64,000 nucleotides of DNA from NCBI GenBank assembly GCA_000611775.1, contig KK106982.1:4162996-4226995 (forward strand), given 5' to 3'. The DNA comes from Umbilicaria muhlenbergii (lineage: Eukaryota > Ascomycota > Lecanoromycetes > Umbilicariales > Umbilicariaceae). This document shows positions 1-11,520 of the stretch, in pieces. The notes beneath the pieces are model-generated. The model had not been told where the DNA came from, made no database searches, and saw only the letters and a list, made by a program, of their open reading frames with translations. A program made the position numbers and the translations under genes. The stretch's first letter is position 1. Each line of letters starts with the position of its first letter.

Positions 1-39
1 TATAGGCGATCAATATCTGAACTCTTGAACTCACAGCCG

Positions 40-1030
40 TGAACAATGGTGGAGACTCACCTCCACCAGGCAAGCCTGTCAGCCTTCACGCTCAGTGTGA
101 TGAGGAGGGCTCTGAGGCGTCATCATCAACAGGTGAACTCATGATGATTGACACTTTCAGAAAGAGATGAGGAAGCAGGAGGAGGAAACAATCTGTTCAG
201 CATCTGAAGAGGGCTCAGCATCTACCTTCAGGTGACATCTCTGATGAGGAGTTCTGCTCTGTGTGATGTCATGATGATTCCTCACTGCCGGCTCATGTGC
301 AGCAGGCTCATCATCATGAGCGTGTGATTTAAGAGAACCTCAGTCACATGTTATTGAGTATTGCTCACTGTGGCCCTTGCAGAAGAGCCGGGGTTGATCA
401 GTGCTTCATGTCACAGGTCAATTCAGCCTGCGCTCATTACACATCACTCTGCAACCCTCATGATTAATGCATGATGAAGCTCTTGATCATCACTGCTTTG
501 ATCTCTGAGAGCTCTGATGTTGTTGTCCTGGCGTATGTTTATGATGATCAGAGGGGTGACAGCACACTGTAAGTCTGCTTTCCTCAATCCTCTTTTATTT
601 TGTTTAGTATGACAAAGTGTCATACTTTATGTTATACTTTTGTCATACTTTATGTCATACTTTTGCATTGCTAACTAGTCATAATGTTTAATGATTGATC
701 ATCAGATCCTCATGCTGCTGCCTTTTATCAATCATTATCAGTATCTTTCACACCCTCTGCAGCTGCTTCTTAATGTGAGTCTCTTGACTTCCTTGAGGTT
801 GACATGAGTTAATTCAGTAGTCTTGAGAAGCTCATTCAAGCTCTTACTGTCTTGTTGAAGAGCACTGCTCACACTCTTTGTATCCTTAACACTCATCAAT
901 CTTATCATCATCAAGAGTATATTGAACTCTGTGAGTAGCATCACATTGAGGAGATGAGGTCAGAGGCTTCATTAAATAATGAAGAAGAATATGAGACAGT
1001 GAAAGACAAGTAAATAAATGAGGATGACTT
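40..1030 (+). pseudogene. Antisense cysteine-cluster accessory gene of family A (left copy)
   Basis: This frame runs opposite to the retroelement's own genes. A Pro/Ser/Glu-rich start (about 43-190) is followed by a cysteine cluster at 369-452 spaced C-x2-C-x7-C-x8-C-x6-C. A candidate intron follows: donor GTAAGT at 569, branch-like CTAAC near 671 and acceptor CAG at about 707. The tail (about 800-1010) is rich in Glu, Lys, His and Gln and could form a coiled coil. The same order is found in the other A copy (10480-11520). The resemblance to the antisense frames of families B and C suggests a shared accessory protein. I do not recognise its function; zinc binding is inferred from the spacing. 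Reading phase across the candidate intron is not verified, and the copy is broken. Confidence 0.6.
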
Positions 1031-1429
1031 AATGTGATGCTGATGAAGGGTTGAGTGCAAGGTGTTGACCTCAGATTTACTTTAATCTTTAAACCTGAAA
1101 TGAAATGCTTCTGCGCTTAAGTGTTCTCTGCAATGTGATATGTCTGTTATAATGTAATTTATGCAGTAATCTTATTAAAGATTCTGTCATAACATCATAA
1201 CATCATAGCCTCTTTTCCTGTTAATGTAAGAGAAATCTGATGCTCTTGACCCTTGCTGTAGATCACTTATAAGGCCTTAATAAAACCTGTAAAACCTCTT
1301 GAGGAAAATCAGGAAAGAGTGTTCTTATGACATTAATTAAATTCTGTTTGAACTGTTCAGATTGTTTAAACTGTTTAAATTATTCAGCATGTTTGATGTC
1401 CTGCCTTCATCAGCTTCAGTAATCAGTAT

Positions 1430-1975
1430 TCATCATACTGATATGTTCATCACTGGTATGTTTATCATATTAATATATTCATCACGGCTTGCTTCCTGAG
1501 CATGTAGGTCACGGACTGCTGATATTTCAGTCATATCACTGACTTCAGTATTTGTTGTACTGGTATATTCATCACTGATATGTTTATCATATTGATATAT
1601 TTGTCACAGCTTGCTTCTCAAACATGTAGATCACAGACTGCTGATGTTTCAGTTGTATCATCAACTTTAATATTCATTGTACTAATATATTCATCACTGA
1701 TATGTTCATCATATTGATATATTCATCACAGCTTGCTTTTTGAGCATATAAGTCATGAACTGCTGGTGTTTCAGTTGTACTGCCAGCTTCAATATTCATT
1801 GTACTGATATATTTGTCACTGGTATGTTTGTTGTATTAATATATTCATCATGACTTGCTTCTTGAGCATGTAGGTCATGAACTGCTGGTGTTTCAATCAT
1901 ATCATCAGCTTCAGTATTCATTGTATTGATATATTTGTCATGATTTGCTTTTTAAGTATGTAAATTTCACATCAC
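1430..1975 (-). repeat. Coding minisatellite of family A, about 120-bp units
   Basis: Five units recur at about 1488, 1610, 1730, 1853 and 1942, each marked on the plus strand by 'gcttgctt' followed by a run related to 'atgtaggtcatgaactgctg'. Spacing is about 120 bp, with the last unit about 90 bp. The unit is an expanded version of the 90-bp unit seen at 8058-8336, with about ten extra codons. In this copy the array sits next to the beginning of integrase and is a second array, separate from the one at 2560-2890. Confidence 0.8.
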
Positions 1976-2559
1976 TGATGTTCTGATGAGATCATCACAT
2001 CAATTTTATCATTCTTGACTTGCTGAAATAACCTGTGAAGACATCATCATGATATTGACTGATCATCACATTGTGAAGAGTGAAGGGCAGAGTTCTGTGA
2101 AATGTAAACCTTATCATCATAACATATGACATCATTCATTTCCTGTCAGCGCTTTCACACATTTGACAGTATAAAAGTCATATGAGGTTGCATCTCTGAT
2201 GTCATGATCATCTTGATTCATATTTATATTCATGTTTATCATCTCAGACCTGATCAAGTTGTTTTTATCCTCAAGAGGGGTAGTTAATTCCTGTTGTACT
2301 CATTATATCAAACCGTCTTTCAACTGTTCAGCATGAATTGCACATTTAAGTTGTTTGATAAACATTCTTGTATAAGCTGTTATCTCCTCACCTAGGGGTG
2401 AGTGAGTAGACATGAGTTGAAGTGTTTTAACAGTGTCAGCAGAAAAGTGCTATCCTTAATTTAAAGATTAATAAAAACACAGCTTGCACTGCTGTTCATA
2501 ATTACAGTGTCTGCTGTGTTATTCTTGATTGAGTGTTATTCAGATTCTGCACTTAAACT

Positions 2560-2890
2560 TTTTTATTCAATCACAGCTTGCTTCTTGAGCATATAAGTCA
2601 TGAACTGCTGATGTTTCAGTTGTATCATCAGCTTCAGTATTCATTGTATTGATATATTCATCATGATTTACTTCTTTTTGAGCAGGTAAGTTCTGCATCA
2701 CTGATGTTCTGATGAGATCATCATCTTCAGTAATTATCATACTGAGTAGGTGATGCACTGCTGATGTTTCAGTGAACTGATGACTTCATTTTCATTATAG
2801 CTTGCTTCTTTTTGAGTTGATAGATTCTGCATCACTGATGTTCTGATGAGACCACCGTCTTCAGTATTCATCATATCAGTAGTATTCATT
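2560..2890 (-). repeat. Coding minisatellite of family A, RNase H-integrase spacer
   Basis: This is the reverse complement of the repeat region at 8058-8336: a 30-codon unit around the residues EAS-x-DEY and TSAVHDL-AQ. It lies between the RNase H-derived part (about 2890-2990) and the leader of integrase, the same place as in the plus-strand copy. Partial extra units ('ctgatgttctgatgaga' at about 2700 and 2835) show local duplication. Confidence 0.75.
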
Positions 2891-3029
2891 GTGACAGGTA
2901 CAACATTCTCTTGTTATAACTTTTCTCTGACTTGCAGATTATGTGCTGAATACTCTGTATTGAACCTCTATAATGAGGTCAGGTTGTTTCACTTTCTTTT
3001 TATAACAGTTTGTTGAGATTGAAGAGGAG

Positions 3030-3545
3030 AGAATAATGTATCAATGCTCCTCATGCTCAGATTCATCTTTACTAAAGATCAAGATATCATTCAAGCAAAT
3101 CATGTATATGATGTTTAAAAACTCATCAAGCGCTTTATCTATAAAGGCTTGAAACATAACAGGAGCATTCATGAGTTTAAAAAACATGATGAGATATTTA
3201 AACAGCTTAAATCATGTTTGAAATACTGTCTTTCACTCATCTTCACTTTTAATTCATATTCAATTATATGCATTCTTGCAGTTCAGCTTTATGAACTTCT
3301 TGACTCTTTAAAGATGATTCAACATGTCTGATATAAGTGATAATGAGTAGCAATTCTTAATAGTAATATCATTTAAGTGTTTATAATTAATGATTAGTCA
3401 TAAACTGTCATCTGATTTTGATACAGGGCTGCCCCCGGTTTTAAGTCAATGACATGATCATGTGAACCTCTCTCAAGCAGAGATTACTTCTCAGCTGCCT
3501 GAAATATGTCTGTGAAGTCATTTATTTGCATCAATTATGATCATG
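3030..3545 (-). pseudogene. Reverse transcriptase remnant, family A left copy
   Basis: The minus strand matches the RT of the plus-strand A copy (about 6340-6940), including the region of the Y-x-DD active-site motif near 3100-3115 and the 'SPAASPVMF'-like part near 3400-3440. RT copies the element RNA into cDNA. This is a fossil piece, broken with several breaks. The short plus-strand frame at 3149-3331 is a shadow of it. Confidence 0.75.
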
Positions 3546-3919
3546 ACTGCTGTTGATCATCCTGTTGTACAGTTGTTCATTCAATGATTGATGACTTCAC
3601 ATTTAATACAGAGGTTTGCTGTCCTTTGTGCATTCACTTTCTTCCTTGAAATGAAGTCTCCTTGTTGACGTGAGGAAGTCACAGATGTTTATGTCATCAT
3701 CATTATAATTATTTCTTCAGTGATTGATAAGTGATTGAGATTCTGACTCTGATTGCAGTCACTTTTACAGCTGACTTGAGTGAATTGAGTGCAGTTTGTT
3801 TATTATTCAGTGAGAGATTCTTTTCTGTCATAGTATGACACTCATGTCATACTTTTGTTTATATCATCAATCTTGCTCTGATGATCCTTTTTAGTGTCTG
3901 AGCAGCTTCAGAACAGTTC

Positions 3920-3994
3920 TGTAACAGGTGATGTCATAATGACTGAAGTGATATTATCATTCAATGAATCAAAGGTATCATTCAATGAACTAAG
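3920..3994 (-). repeat. LTR scrap of the B/C gypsy group
   Basis: The 75 bp start with TGTAACAGGTGATGTCATAA and continue 'tgactgaagtgatattatcattcaatgaa', matching the outer edge of the C1 right LTR (from 48705) and, less closely, the B LTRs. Only the outer end of the LTR is present. It joins the rearranged A copy on the left directly to the 5' LTR of the plus-strand A copy on the right. Confidence 0.75.
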
Positions 3995-4240
3995 TGTCAG
4001 AGCCATCATATAATAGTATGACAGTACAACACTAGTACGACATTATAGTATGACACTATAGTATGACATTATATAAATATGATGACTCAGCGCCTAGCGC
4101 CTTGACATCAAGTGAAAACTCTTTGCAAGGAGGTTCAGAAACCTGCTTTCTCAGCAATCAGTTTTGCCACTGAATAGAAGACATATAATCACTGCATTGA
4201 CTCTATCATGACTTTTGCCTATGACACCCCGTTCAAACAT
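3995..4240 (+). repeat. Family A 5' LTR (inner edge uncertain)
   Basis: The outer edge TGTCAGAGCC is shared with 11994 (TGTCAGGGTC) and, inverted, with the A fragment ending at 20763 (TGTCAAAGTC); this defines the LTR start. The first 90 bp are built from copies of TATGACA. The inner edge is not resolved because the other LTR is cut short; a CA end near 4240 is a guess. No clear tRNA primer site is visible downstream. Confidence 0.55.
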
Positions 4241-4362
4241 CACTATGATGATCATCATACACTCAACCTCTTACATACTGATCGCTCAGTACCTTCAGGC
4301 GAATGGTCATGTTGAAAGCAAATAAAACATGATGGCATCAACGCTTTAATCTCATCAGGTCA

Positions 4363-5745
4363 GTGAAACAGTCAATAATCAAGCTGAGGCAGGCTCTTCA
4401 ATTAGCAGATTTACATTATCAGTCATTGATACTCCTACTTCTGACATCATTGATGATGATGAACATATCACTGCAGGCAATCTTAATGACATCATTGAAG
4501 ACCTTGAGGCAGTCACTGCTCATAATCAGGAGGTCATCAAGCGTCAGTGATTACAGTTATGACATGTATGACAAGAAATTAAGTTTAAGGACAATAAAAG
4601 GAAGCTTCAGGAGCTCAATCAACATCTGCAAGAAAATTCTTCAACTACAACAAACTCAGAAAACAACACAGGTTCATCACATGAATTATGACATTAAGTT
4701 ATGACAGACATCACACCTCCTCCTTTTCAACATCTTATAAAGTCATGAGAGCCTCATCTCTATGCAGGAGGCATTAAAGTCATGAGATGAAGACTTCAAG
4801 AATACCTGAATGAAATCAATCAAAACTGAGAGCTGATGTCAGAGCAATTCTCTACTGAATGAAATTTCATCATCTGAGCAGGCACCTACCTTGAGAAAAC
4901 AGTCATGAGTGACTGACAGAAGCAAAAGGAGCAGCATGATCACACTTAAATCATTTATGACAACTTTCTAAAGGTTCTAAAGAAGAACTTATCCCCTGAT
5001 GAAGACACAGATGAACAAAATATCATCATCTTCAATGCAGCTGAATCTCACAGTCATGATATAATCACCTCCTGATACAACAGATTATCAGAACTCTATC
5101 ACTTTCTTTCAACCTCACACAAAGAGATCAGTGAGATGCTCATTCAAGATCACTGATGATCAAGGCTTCCTCATCACATCCTGACTGAACTATGACGTTG
5201 AGATCTGACGCAGGTTGCAAGACAGTCAGTGCAGGAAATTTCAGCACATCTTGATGTCATCATCAATCATGAATCATTCTGAAGCCGCTCAGACATCAAA
5301 AAGGATCATCAAAGCAAAACTGACAACAATGACAAAAGTATGACACAGACGTCATATTATGACAGAAAAGAATCTCTCACTGAACAATAAACAACCTGCA
5401 CTCAATTCACTCAATTCAGCTGCAGAAGAGGAAACAACTCATGAGGTTTTTATCATGAAAGTGACTACAATCAGAGCCAGAATCTCAATCATATATCAAT
5501 CACTGAGAGAGCAACTACAATGATGACATGAACATTCACAACCTCCTCATGCTGACAAGGAGACTTCATCTCAAGGAATGAAGTGAATGCATGAAGGTCA
5601 GCAGGTCTCTGCATTAAATGTGAAGTCATTAATCACTGAACAAATGATTGTACAACTGAATGATCTACAGCCGTCTTCACCACAGTCAATGTGAATAAAT
5701 GACTCATGAATCACCTTCAGTTTGCCTCATTATCAATTATTGATG
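4363..5745 (+). pseudogene. Family A Gag remnant with CCHC zinc knuckle
   Basis: A coding-like stretch follows the LTR. The single-frame piece at 4363-4704 is matched by the minus-strand A fragment (20131-20331), so it is true element sequence. Downstream is a zinc knuckle at 5610-5651 spaced C-x2-C-x4-H-x4-C, the usual nucleic-acid-binding motif near the Gag C-terminus. Gag packages element RNA in virus-like particles. The copy is broken with many breaks. Confidence 0.75.
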
Positions 5746-5759
5746 ATATCTCACGTCTG

Positions 5760-7880
5760 ATATCAGGGCAACTAGAGGTGGAATTACACATAACAACAAT
5801 GAGTGATATGATGAGCAAATCTCCACAATATTCATATATTATCAACAATGGCAGTCAGGGTAATATAATCACATGAGATGTTGTCAATAAGCTGTTCTTA
5901 CTGATTGAATCCTATGAGGCTCAAGGCAATGCATGAGGTAATGTGATTGAGCTATCAAAGTCTGTCATACTGATGATTACAGTGTATGACACTGACGGTC
6001 AATCTTATCACTATAGCAATTATTTCTTTGTCACACAAGACAACACATCAGCTCCTTTTGTCCTCAGGTTATCATTTCTAGTTCATGCAAACTCAAATCA
6101 CTACTACAATATGGGTAAATTTCTATGAAGAAAGCCAAAACATACTACTGCACACTGTATATTCAAAAAAAATGAAAAGAAGGCATTGAAGAATGTACTA
6201 CATATGAACAACCTCATCATTACTGACTGCTTTATAGGGCCGGCGGACCTAGTGGCTGATATGGAAAAATATACCCTTCAGATGAACTCATTACAGTATG
6301 ACAGAGGTAAAAATGTGTACAACACACTATCACCTGAATATCATGATTACACAGACATATTTCAGATGACTGAGAAGCAGTCTTTGCCTGAGAGAGATTC
6401 ACATGATCATGTCATTGACTTGAAATCAAGGCAGCAATCTTCATTTAAAAAGTTATACTCAATGTCCTCAGCTGAGCTCAATGTACTGAAGGTATATTTA
6501 GATGATGTTATGAAAGCAGGCATAATTTGTAAATTAATATCACCTGCAGCTTCACCTGTCATGTTCATGCTTAAATCAGACAGAAGCCTGTGACTGATCA
6601 TTGATTATAAATGATTAAATGACATTATCATTAAGAACTGTTATCCTCTACCACTCATATCAGATATGTTGAACCGTCTTCAAGGAGCTAAGAAGTTCAC
6701 TAAGCTGAACTGCAAGAATGCATATAATTGAATATGAATCAAGGGTGAAGATGAGTGAAAAACAGCATTCTGAACATGATTCAGCCTGTTCAAATATCTT
6801 GTCATGCTTTTCAGTCTCACAAATGCTCCTGCTATGTTTCAGGCCTTCATTGATAAGGCTATTAATGAGTTACTTGATATAATATGCATGATTTATCTAG
6901 ATGATATCCTGATCTTCAGCAAAGATGAATCTGAACATGAGGAGCATGTATGACAAGTATTAAATAAATTATGAAATCATGATCTTCATCTTAAGATCAG
7001 CAAATGCTACTTAAATGCAACAGAAGTGAACTTCCTGAGGTTTAAGATCAATACTGAAGACATACATATGAGTTCAGAAAGAATTCACGCCGTTGAAGAA
7101 TGACTACCCTCAGAGAACATTCATGAATTGCAGATCTTTCTAAGCTTCATTAACTTTTTCTGAAGGTTTATAAGAGACTATTCATGAATTACAGCACCAC
7201 TGTTAAATCTCTTGAAAACAGGAAAAAATAAAAAGAAGACTGAAGATACATCATCCTCTCCTCTTCAGTCTCAATGAACTGCTACTAAAAGAAAGCAGAA
7301 CAGCTCAACCTCATTGTGAAGATTTAATACAAAGTATTCAGCATGTAACCTGCAAGTCAGAGGAAAGTTACAACAAGAAAATGTTGTACCTGCCTCTTTT
7401 TCACTCTCAGGAGTCACATTGAAAGTGTTTAATGCTCTGAAGGAGACCTTCATGAGTGCTTCATTATTATGCTATTTCAATGAAAACAAACTCATGAGGG
7501 TTGAAACAGACGCCTCTGAATTCACAATTAGCAGAATCTTGATGCAACACTTCAAGGTTGACAGTCAATTGCACTGATTATCAATTACTTACTACAGCAA
7601 GAAGCTGCTAAATACTGAGATCTGATATGATACAGGTGAGCAAGAGCTCCTTGTCATCATGAAAGTCATGCATCATTGACAGCATTACTGTCAGAGTGCT
7701 AAACATCAAATTGTCATACTGACTGATTATGCAAACCTTGTTTGGTTCATGACTACCTCAAACCTCACATGAAGGCAGCTCAAGTGAGCTGAAAAGCTCA
7801 CTGAGTACAACTTTAAGGTCACATATCAAGAGGACAAGAAGAACTCTGCTGATGATCTGTCAAGATGACCTGATTATGAA
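5760..7880 (+). pseudogene. Family A Pol: protease, reverse transcriptase, RNase H
   Basis: A retropepsin-like motif lies near 5836-5860. The open stretch 6186-6593 leads into RT and contains the 'HVIDLK' and 'SPAASPVMF' signatures. RT follows with a block like 'KTAF' near 6760 and YLDD at 6894-6905. RNase H spans about 7430-7880 with 'VETDAS' near 7500. Order and spacing are those of Ty3/gypsy Pol, with closest resemblance to fungal chromoviruses. It is broken with many breaks. Confidence 0.85.
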
Positions 7881-8057
7881 CTGCTGAAGGCTGTCAGTAC
7901 CTCAATCATCACTGAAATAATGCAACAGTCCTTTCATTTAAGAAGCAAGAACTATAAGCTGATGCAGGAGAAATTATACACACTTGCTGCAATAATGCTG
8001 CAGTCAAGACACTCAGTATGACAGGAGTTATGACAAGAGAATGTCATACCTGTCACA

Positions 8058-8336
8058 ATGAATACTACCAGTATGATGAACACTGAAGATGATGATCTCA
8101 TCAAAACATCAGTGATGCAGAACCTATCTGCTCAAGAAGAAGCAAGCCGTGATGAATATGTTAATACAATGAATATTGAAGTTGACAGCATGATTGAAAC
8201 ATCAGCAGTTCATGACCTACATGCTCAAGAAGCAAGCCGTGATGAATATATCAATACAATGAATACTGAAGCTGATGATATGACTGAAACACCAGCAGTC
8301 CGTGATCTACATGTTCAAGAAGCAAGTCATGACTGA
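8058..8336 (+). repeat. 90-bp coding minisatellite between RNase H and integrase
   Basis: An open 92-codon stretch consists of about two and a half copies of a 30-residue unit beginning EASRDEY and ending DLHAQ; a related half unit with 'DDLIKTS' precedes them. The unit is acidic and hydrophilic, so as protein it would be a flexible linker in Pol. Both other arrays (1430-1975 and 2560-2890) derive from it. Because the array keeps one frame, it probably expanded while Pol was still translated. Confidence 0.8.
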
Positions 8337-8645
8337 ATAAAAGAACTTAAATATGCAAAGTCTCAGCAGCACTCAATCAAGGATAACTCAGCAGACACTG
8401 CAGTTATGAACAGTGATGCAAGTCATGTTCTTATTAATCTTCAAATTGAGGATAGCGCTTCTGCTGACACTGTTGAAGCGCTTCAACTCATGTCTACTCA
8501 CTCACCAATAGGTGAGGAGATAACAGCTTATATAAAAATGTCTATCAAACAACTTGAACATGCAATTCATACTGAGCAGTTGAAAGACAGTTTGATATGA
8601 TGAGTATGACAGGGATTAACTACCCCTTTCAAGGATAAAAACAAC

Positions 8646-10120
8646 TTGACTGAGTCTGAGATGATAAATATGAATATAAACATGAACCCTGAGATGATCA
8701 TGACATCAGAAATGCAGCCAAATATGGCATCTATACTGTCAGATATACAAAAATGTTGGCAAGAAATAAATGATGTCATACATTATGATGATAAGATCTA
8801 CATTCTGCAGAACCCTGCCCTTCACAATGCAGTGATCAGTCAATTTCACAATGATGTTTTTGCAGGTCATTTCAGGAAGTCAAGAACTGCAGAATTAATG
8901 CAGTGATCTTATGACTGACCTGATGCTGTCAGAGACATATGATGTTACTGTCATGATTATGTTGAATGCCAAAAGGTGAAGCCAGCTCATCACAAATCAT
9001 ACAGATTATTAAACTCATTGTCAGTCTCAACTGAGCTGTGGCATACAATGACAATGAACTTCATTACAGATCTGCCACTGAGCAGCATGTATGAAAGTAT
9101 GACATGAGATTCAATCCTTGTCATAGTTGATAAGTTGACCAAAATGACTCACTATATTTCAGTACAGAAGACAATGTCAGTTGCTGACTTCATTAAAGTG
9201 TTTATTCAGGACATAATCAAGCATCATGACATGTCAAAAGTTTTAATCACAGACAGAGACAAGCTGTTTACATCAGAGCAGTGAATCAGCTTCTGCTTTC
9301 ACATGTGATGTCATCATAACATGTCAACAGCTTTTCACCCGCAAACTGATGATCAAACAAAGAGGCAGAACCAGTCCCTGAAGATGTATTTACACATATT
9401 CATTGATGAGCAGCAAGAGAACTGAGTGAAGCTTTTATCCTGCACAGAGTTCTCATACAACAACTTCATACATGCTGTTACAGGAAAGAGCCCCTTTCAG
9501 CTTAACTTAAAATGAGACCCTCAGATGAGCTTAAGTAGGCTGTTTATACAGCACTCACATGAACAAATAAGACTCTATGCAGATGCACAGCAGCTTCAAG
9601 ACCAAATTGCAACAGCTCAGGAGCAGTTATGACAGGTTAATAAAACATATGTAAACTATTATAATCAGCACTGAACAGAGATAACATTCAAAGAAGGTGA
9701 TTTAGTACTGATCAATGAAAAGAATGTGTCAGTGAACAAACAGATGAAGAAACTGCATTGAAAAAAGCTCAGCTCATTCATGATATGAAATGTGATAAGT
9801 CAATCATCATATGAACTTGACCTCTCAGAGGATCAAAACATCTATAATGTATTCAATGTCACTCTATTAAAGTCATTTTAAGACACACGTCATGTGTCTC
9901 CTGCATTGACAGGAAAAGACCTGCTACTCAACTGAGATGATGAGTGAGAAGTTGAGGCAATTGTGAATAATCATGTTCATGACAGCAGGCTTCAATACCT
10001 CATCAAATGAAAGTTGACAGATCAGGTGTGAGATGACACATGAGAGTCAACACACTTCATTCACAATGCAAAGGCAAAAATGTGAAAATTTCATGCTGAC
10101 AACTCTGACAAACTGAAATT
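8646..10120 (+). pseudogene. Family A integrase and C-terminal chromodomain
   Basis: The zinc-binding N-terminus starts near 8830 (His pair in 'FHNDVFAGHF', then C-x2-C near 8950-8965). The catalytic core includes 'NFITDLPL' near 9058, 'ITDRDKL' near 9245 and a 'HPQTDGQ'-like block near 9338. The C-terminal part reads like chromovirus GPY/F and ends in a chromodomain at about 9940-10110 ('YLIKWK'-like). The chromodomain would steer integration to heterochromatin, in keeping with the nested setting. It is broken with many breaks. Confidence 0.85.
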
Positions 10121-10160
10121 CAAGTGAGTTGTATGACGTGGCCCTTCAAGGTCAATTGAG

Positions 10161-10280
10161 AAGCTGTCACAAAAGTCATGAGCCTTAAGAAAGCTGTTGC
10201 AAAAGTCATGAGCCTTAAGAAAGCTGTCACAAAAGTCATGAACCTTAAGAAAGCTGTCACAAAAGTCATGAGCCTTAAGA
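10161..10280 (+). repeat. Four exact-length 30-bp tandem repeats
   Basis: Four copies of a 30-bp unit beginning AAGCTGTCAC and ending AGCCTTAAGA lie head to tail just after the chromodomain. They differ from each other by only a few transitions, so they formed recently relative to the element or were homogenised. I did not find the unit elsewhere in the window. Confidence 0.9.
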
Positions 10281-10479
10281 ACTGAAAACTTTGTCAGCTT
10301 TGTTAATCTGATCTTTTATGATGAAGTCAGTACTCTACAACAAGAATATGACAAGAGCTATGACATTATGATGAGATCTTTAATAGGATTACTGCATGAA
10401 CTACATTATCACAAACGTGTCACATTGCAGAGAACACTTAAGCACAGAAGCATTTCATTTCAGGTCTGAAGATCAAAAT

Positions 10480-11520
10480 GAACCTGAGATCAGCATCTTG
10501 CACTCAACCCCTCATTAATGTTGCATTAAGTCATCCTCATTTATCTACTTGTCTTCTGCTGTCTTAAACTCTTCTTCATTGTTTGATGAAGCCTCTGACC
10601 TCATCTCCTCAACATGATGCTGCTCACAGAGTTTGACGTACTCTTGATGATGATGAGATTGATGAGTGTTGAGGATGCAGAGAGCGTGAGCAGTGCTCTT
10701 CAGCAAGACAGCAAGAGCCTGAATGAGCTTCTCAGGATTACTGAATTAACATTAATCACCTCATTATGAATGTCATGAGACTCACGTTGAGGAGCAGCTG
10801 CAGGGGGCGTGAAGAGTGCTGATAATGACTGATAAGAGATGACAGCATGAGGATCTGATGATCAGTCATTGAACACTATGACTAGTTAACAATGCAAAAG
10901 TACGACATAAAGTATGACAAAAGTATGACACTTTGTCATATTAAACAAAATAAAAGAGGATTGAGAAAGGCAGACTTACAGTGTGCTGTCACCCCTCTGA
11001 TCATCATAGACACACGCTGAGACAACAACATCAGAGCTCTCAGAGTCAAGAGCAGTGATGATCAGAGGCTCTGTCATGCATTACTCATGAGGATTACAGA
11101 GAGATATGCAACATGTGCAGGTTCCTCTGTCTGACACAAAGCAGTGATCAACTTCAGCTCTTATACAAGAGTCACAGTGAGCAGTACTTGACAACATGTG
11201 ACTGAGGTTCTCTCAAATCACACACTCATGATGATGAGCCTGCTGCACATGAGCTGGCAGTGAGGTATCATCATGACATCACACAGAGCAGGAACTGCTG
11301 TTGAAGACATCACTCAGAGGTAAACACCTGACCCTCTTCAAGTGCTGAACAGTCAGTTTTATCACTCTGTTTCCTCATCTCTTTCTGAAGGTGTTGATCA
11401 TCACAGTTTCACTCATCAACTTTGACTCAGAGCCCTCCTCATCACACTGAGCTCAGAGATCAACAGGCTTCCCTGATGAAGGCAGGTCTTCACTGTTGTT
11501 CACAGCTGTGAGTTCAAAAG
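10480..11520 (-). pseudogene. Antisense cysteine-cluster accessory gene of family A
   Basis: The minus strand carries the same antisense frame as 40-1030 of the left copy: an N-terminal Ser/Glu/Pro-rich part (about 11430-11520), a cysteine cluster near 11080-11180 opening C-x2-C-x7-C, a candidate intron with donor GTAAGT (complement of 10974-10979) and acceptor near 10857, and a His/Glu/Lys-rich tail down to about 10560. It lies between chromodomain and 3' LTR and runs towards integrase. The function is unknown; by spacing it resembles fungal zinc-cluster-like accessory frames. It is broken. A sense-strand reading at 10616-10750 is possible but less protein-like. Confidence 0.55.

Larger units (their letters stand above)
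1..3919 (-). mobile_element. Family A Ty3/gypsy copy, rearranged, clipped by window edge
   Basis: Read on the minus strand, this stretch follows the family A copy at 3995-12046: Gag zinc-knuckle part (about 3560-3850), reverse transcriptase (about 3030-3540), a 90-bp repeat array (2560-2890), the start of integrase (about 1990-2110), a second repeat array (1430-1975) and the 3' region holding an antisense gene (1-1110). Position 1 corresponds to about 11545 of the plus copy, so the 3' LTR lies outside the window. It is internally rearranged, shorter than its sister and broken with many breaks. It faces the plus-strand copy head to head across a 75-bp LTR scrap. Confidence 0.85.

Noticed and set aside
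6186-6593. 135-codon frame as an independent gene
   Set aside because: It is the protease-RT part of family A Pol by motif and position.
10161-10280. CRISPR-like array
   Set aside because: The four 30-bp units are contiguous with no spacers.
10616-10812. Small sense-strand frame of family A (also 738-944 on the minus strand)
   Set aside because: It overlaps the antisense accessory gene, whose opposite frame is more protein-like and continues further; the sense frame is probably a shadow.
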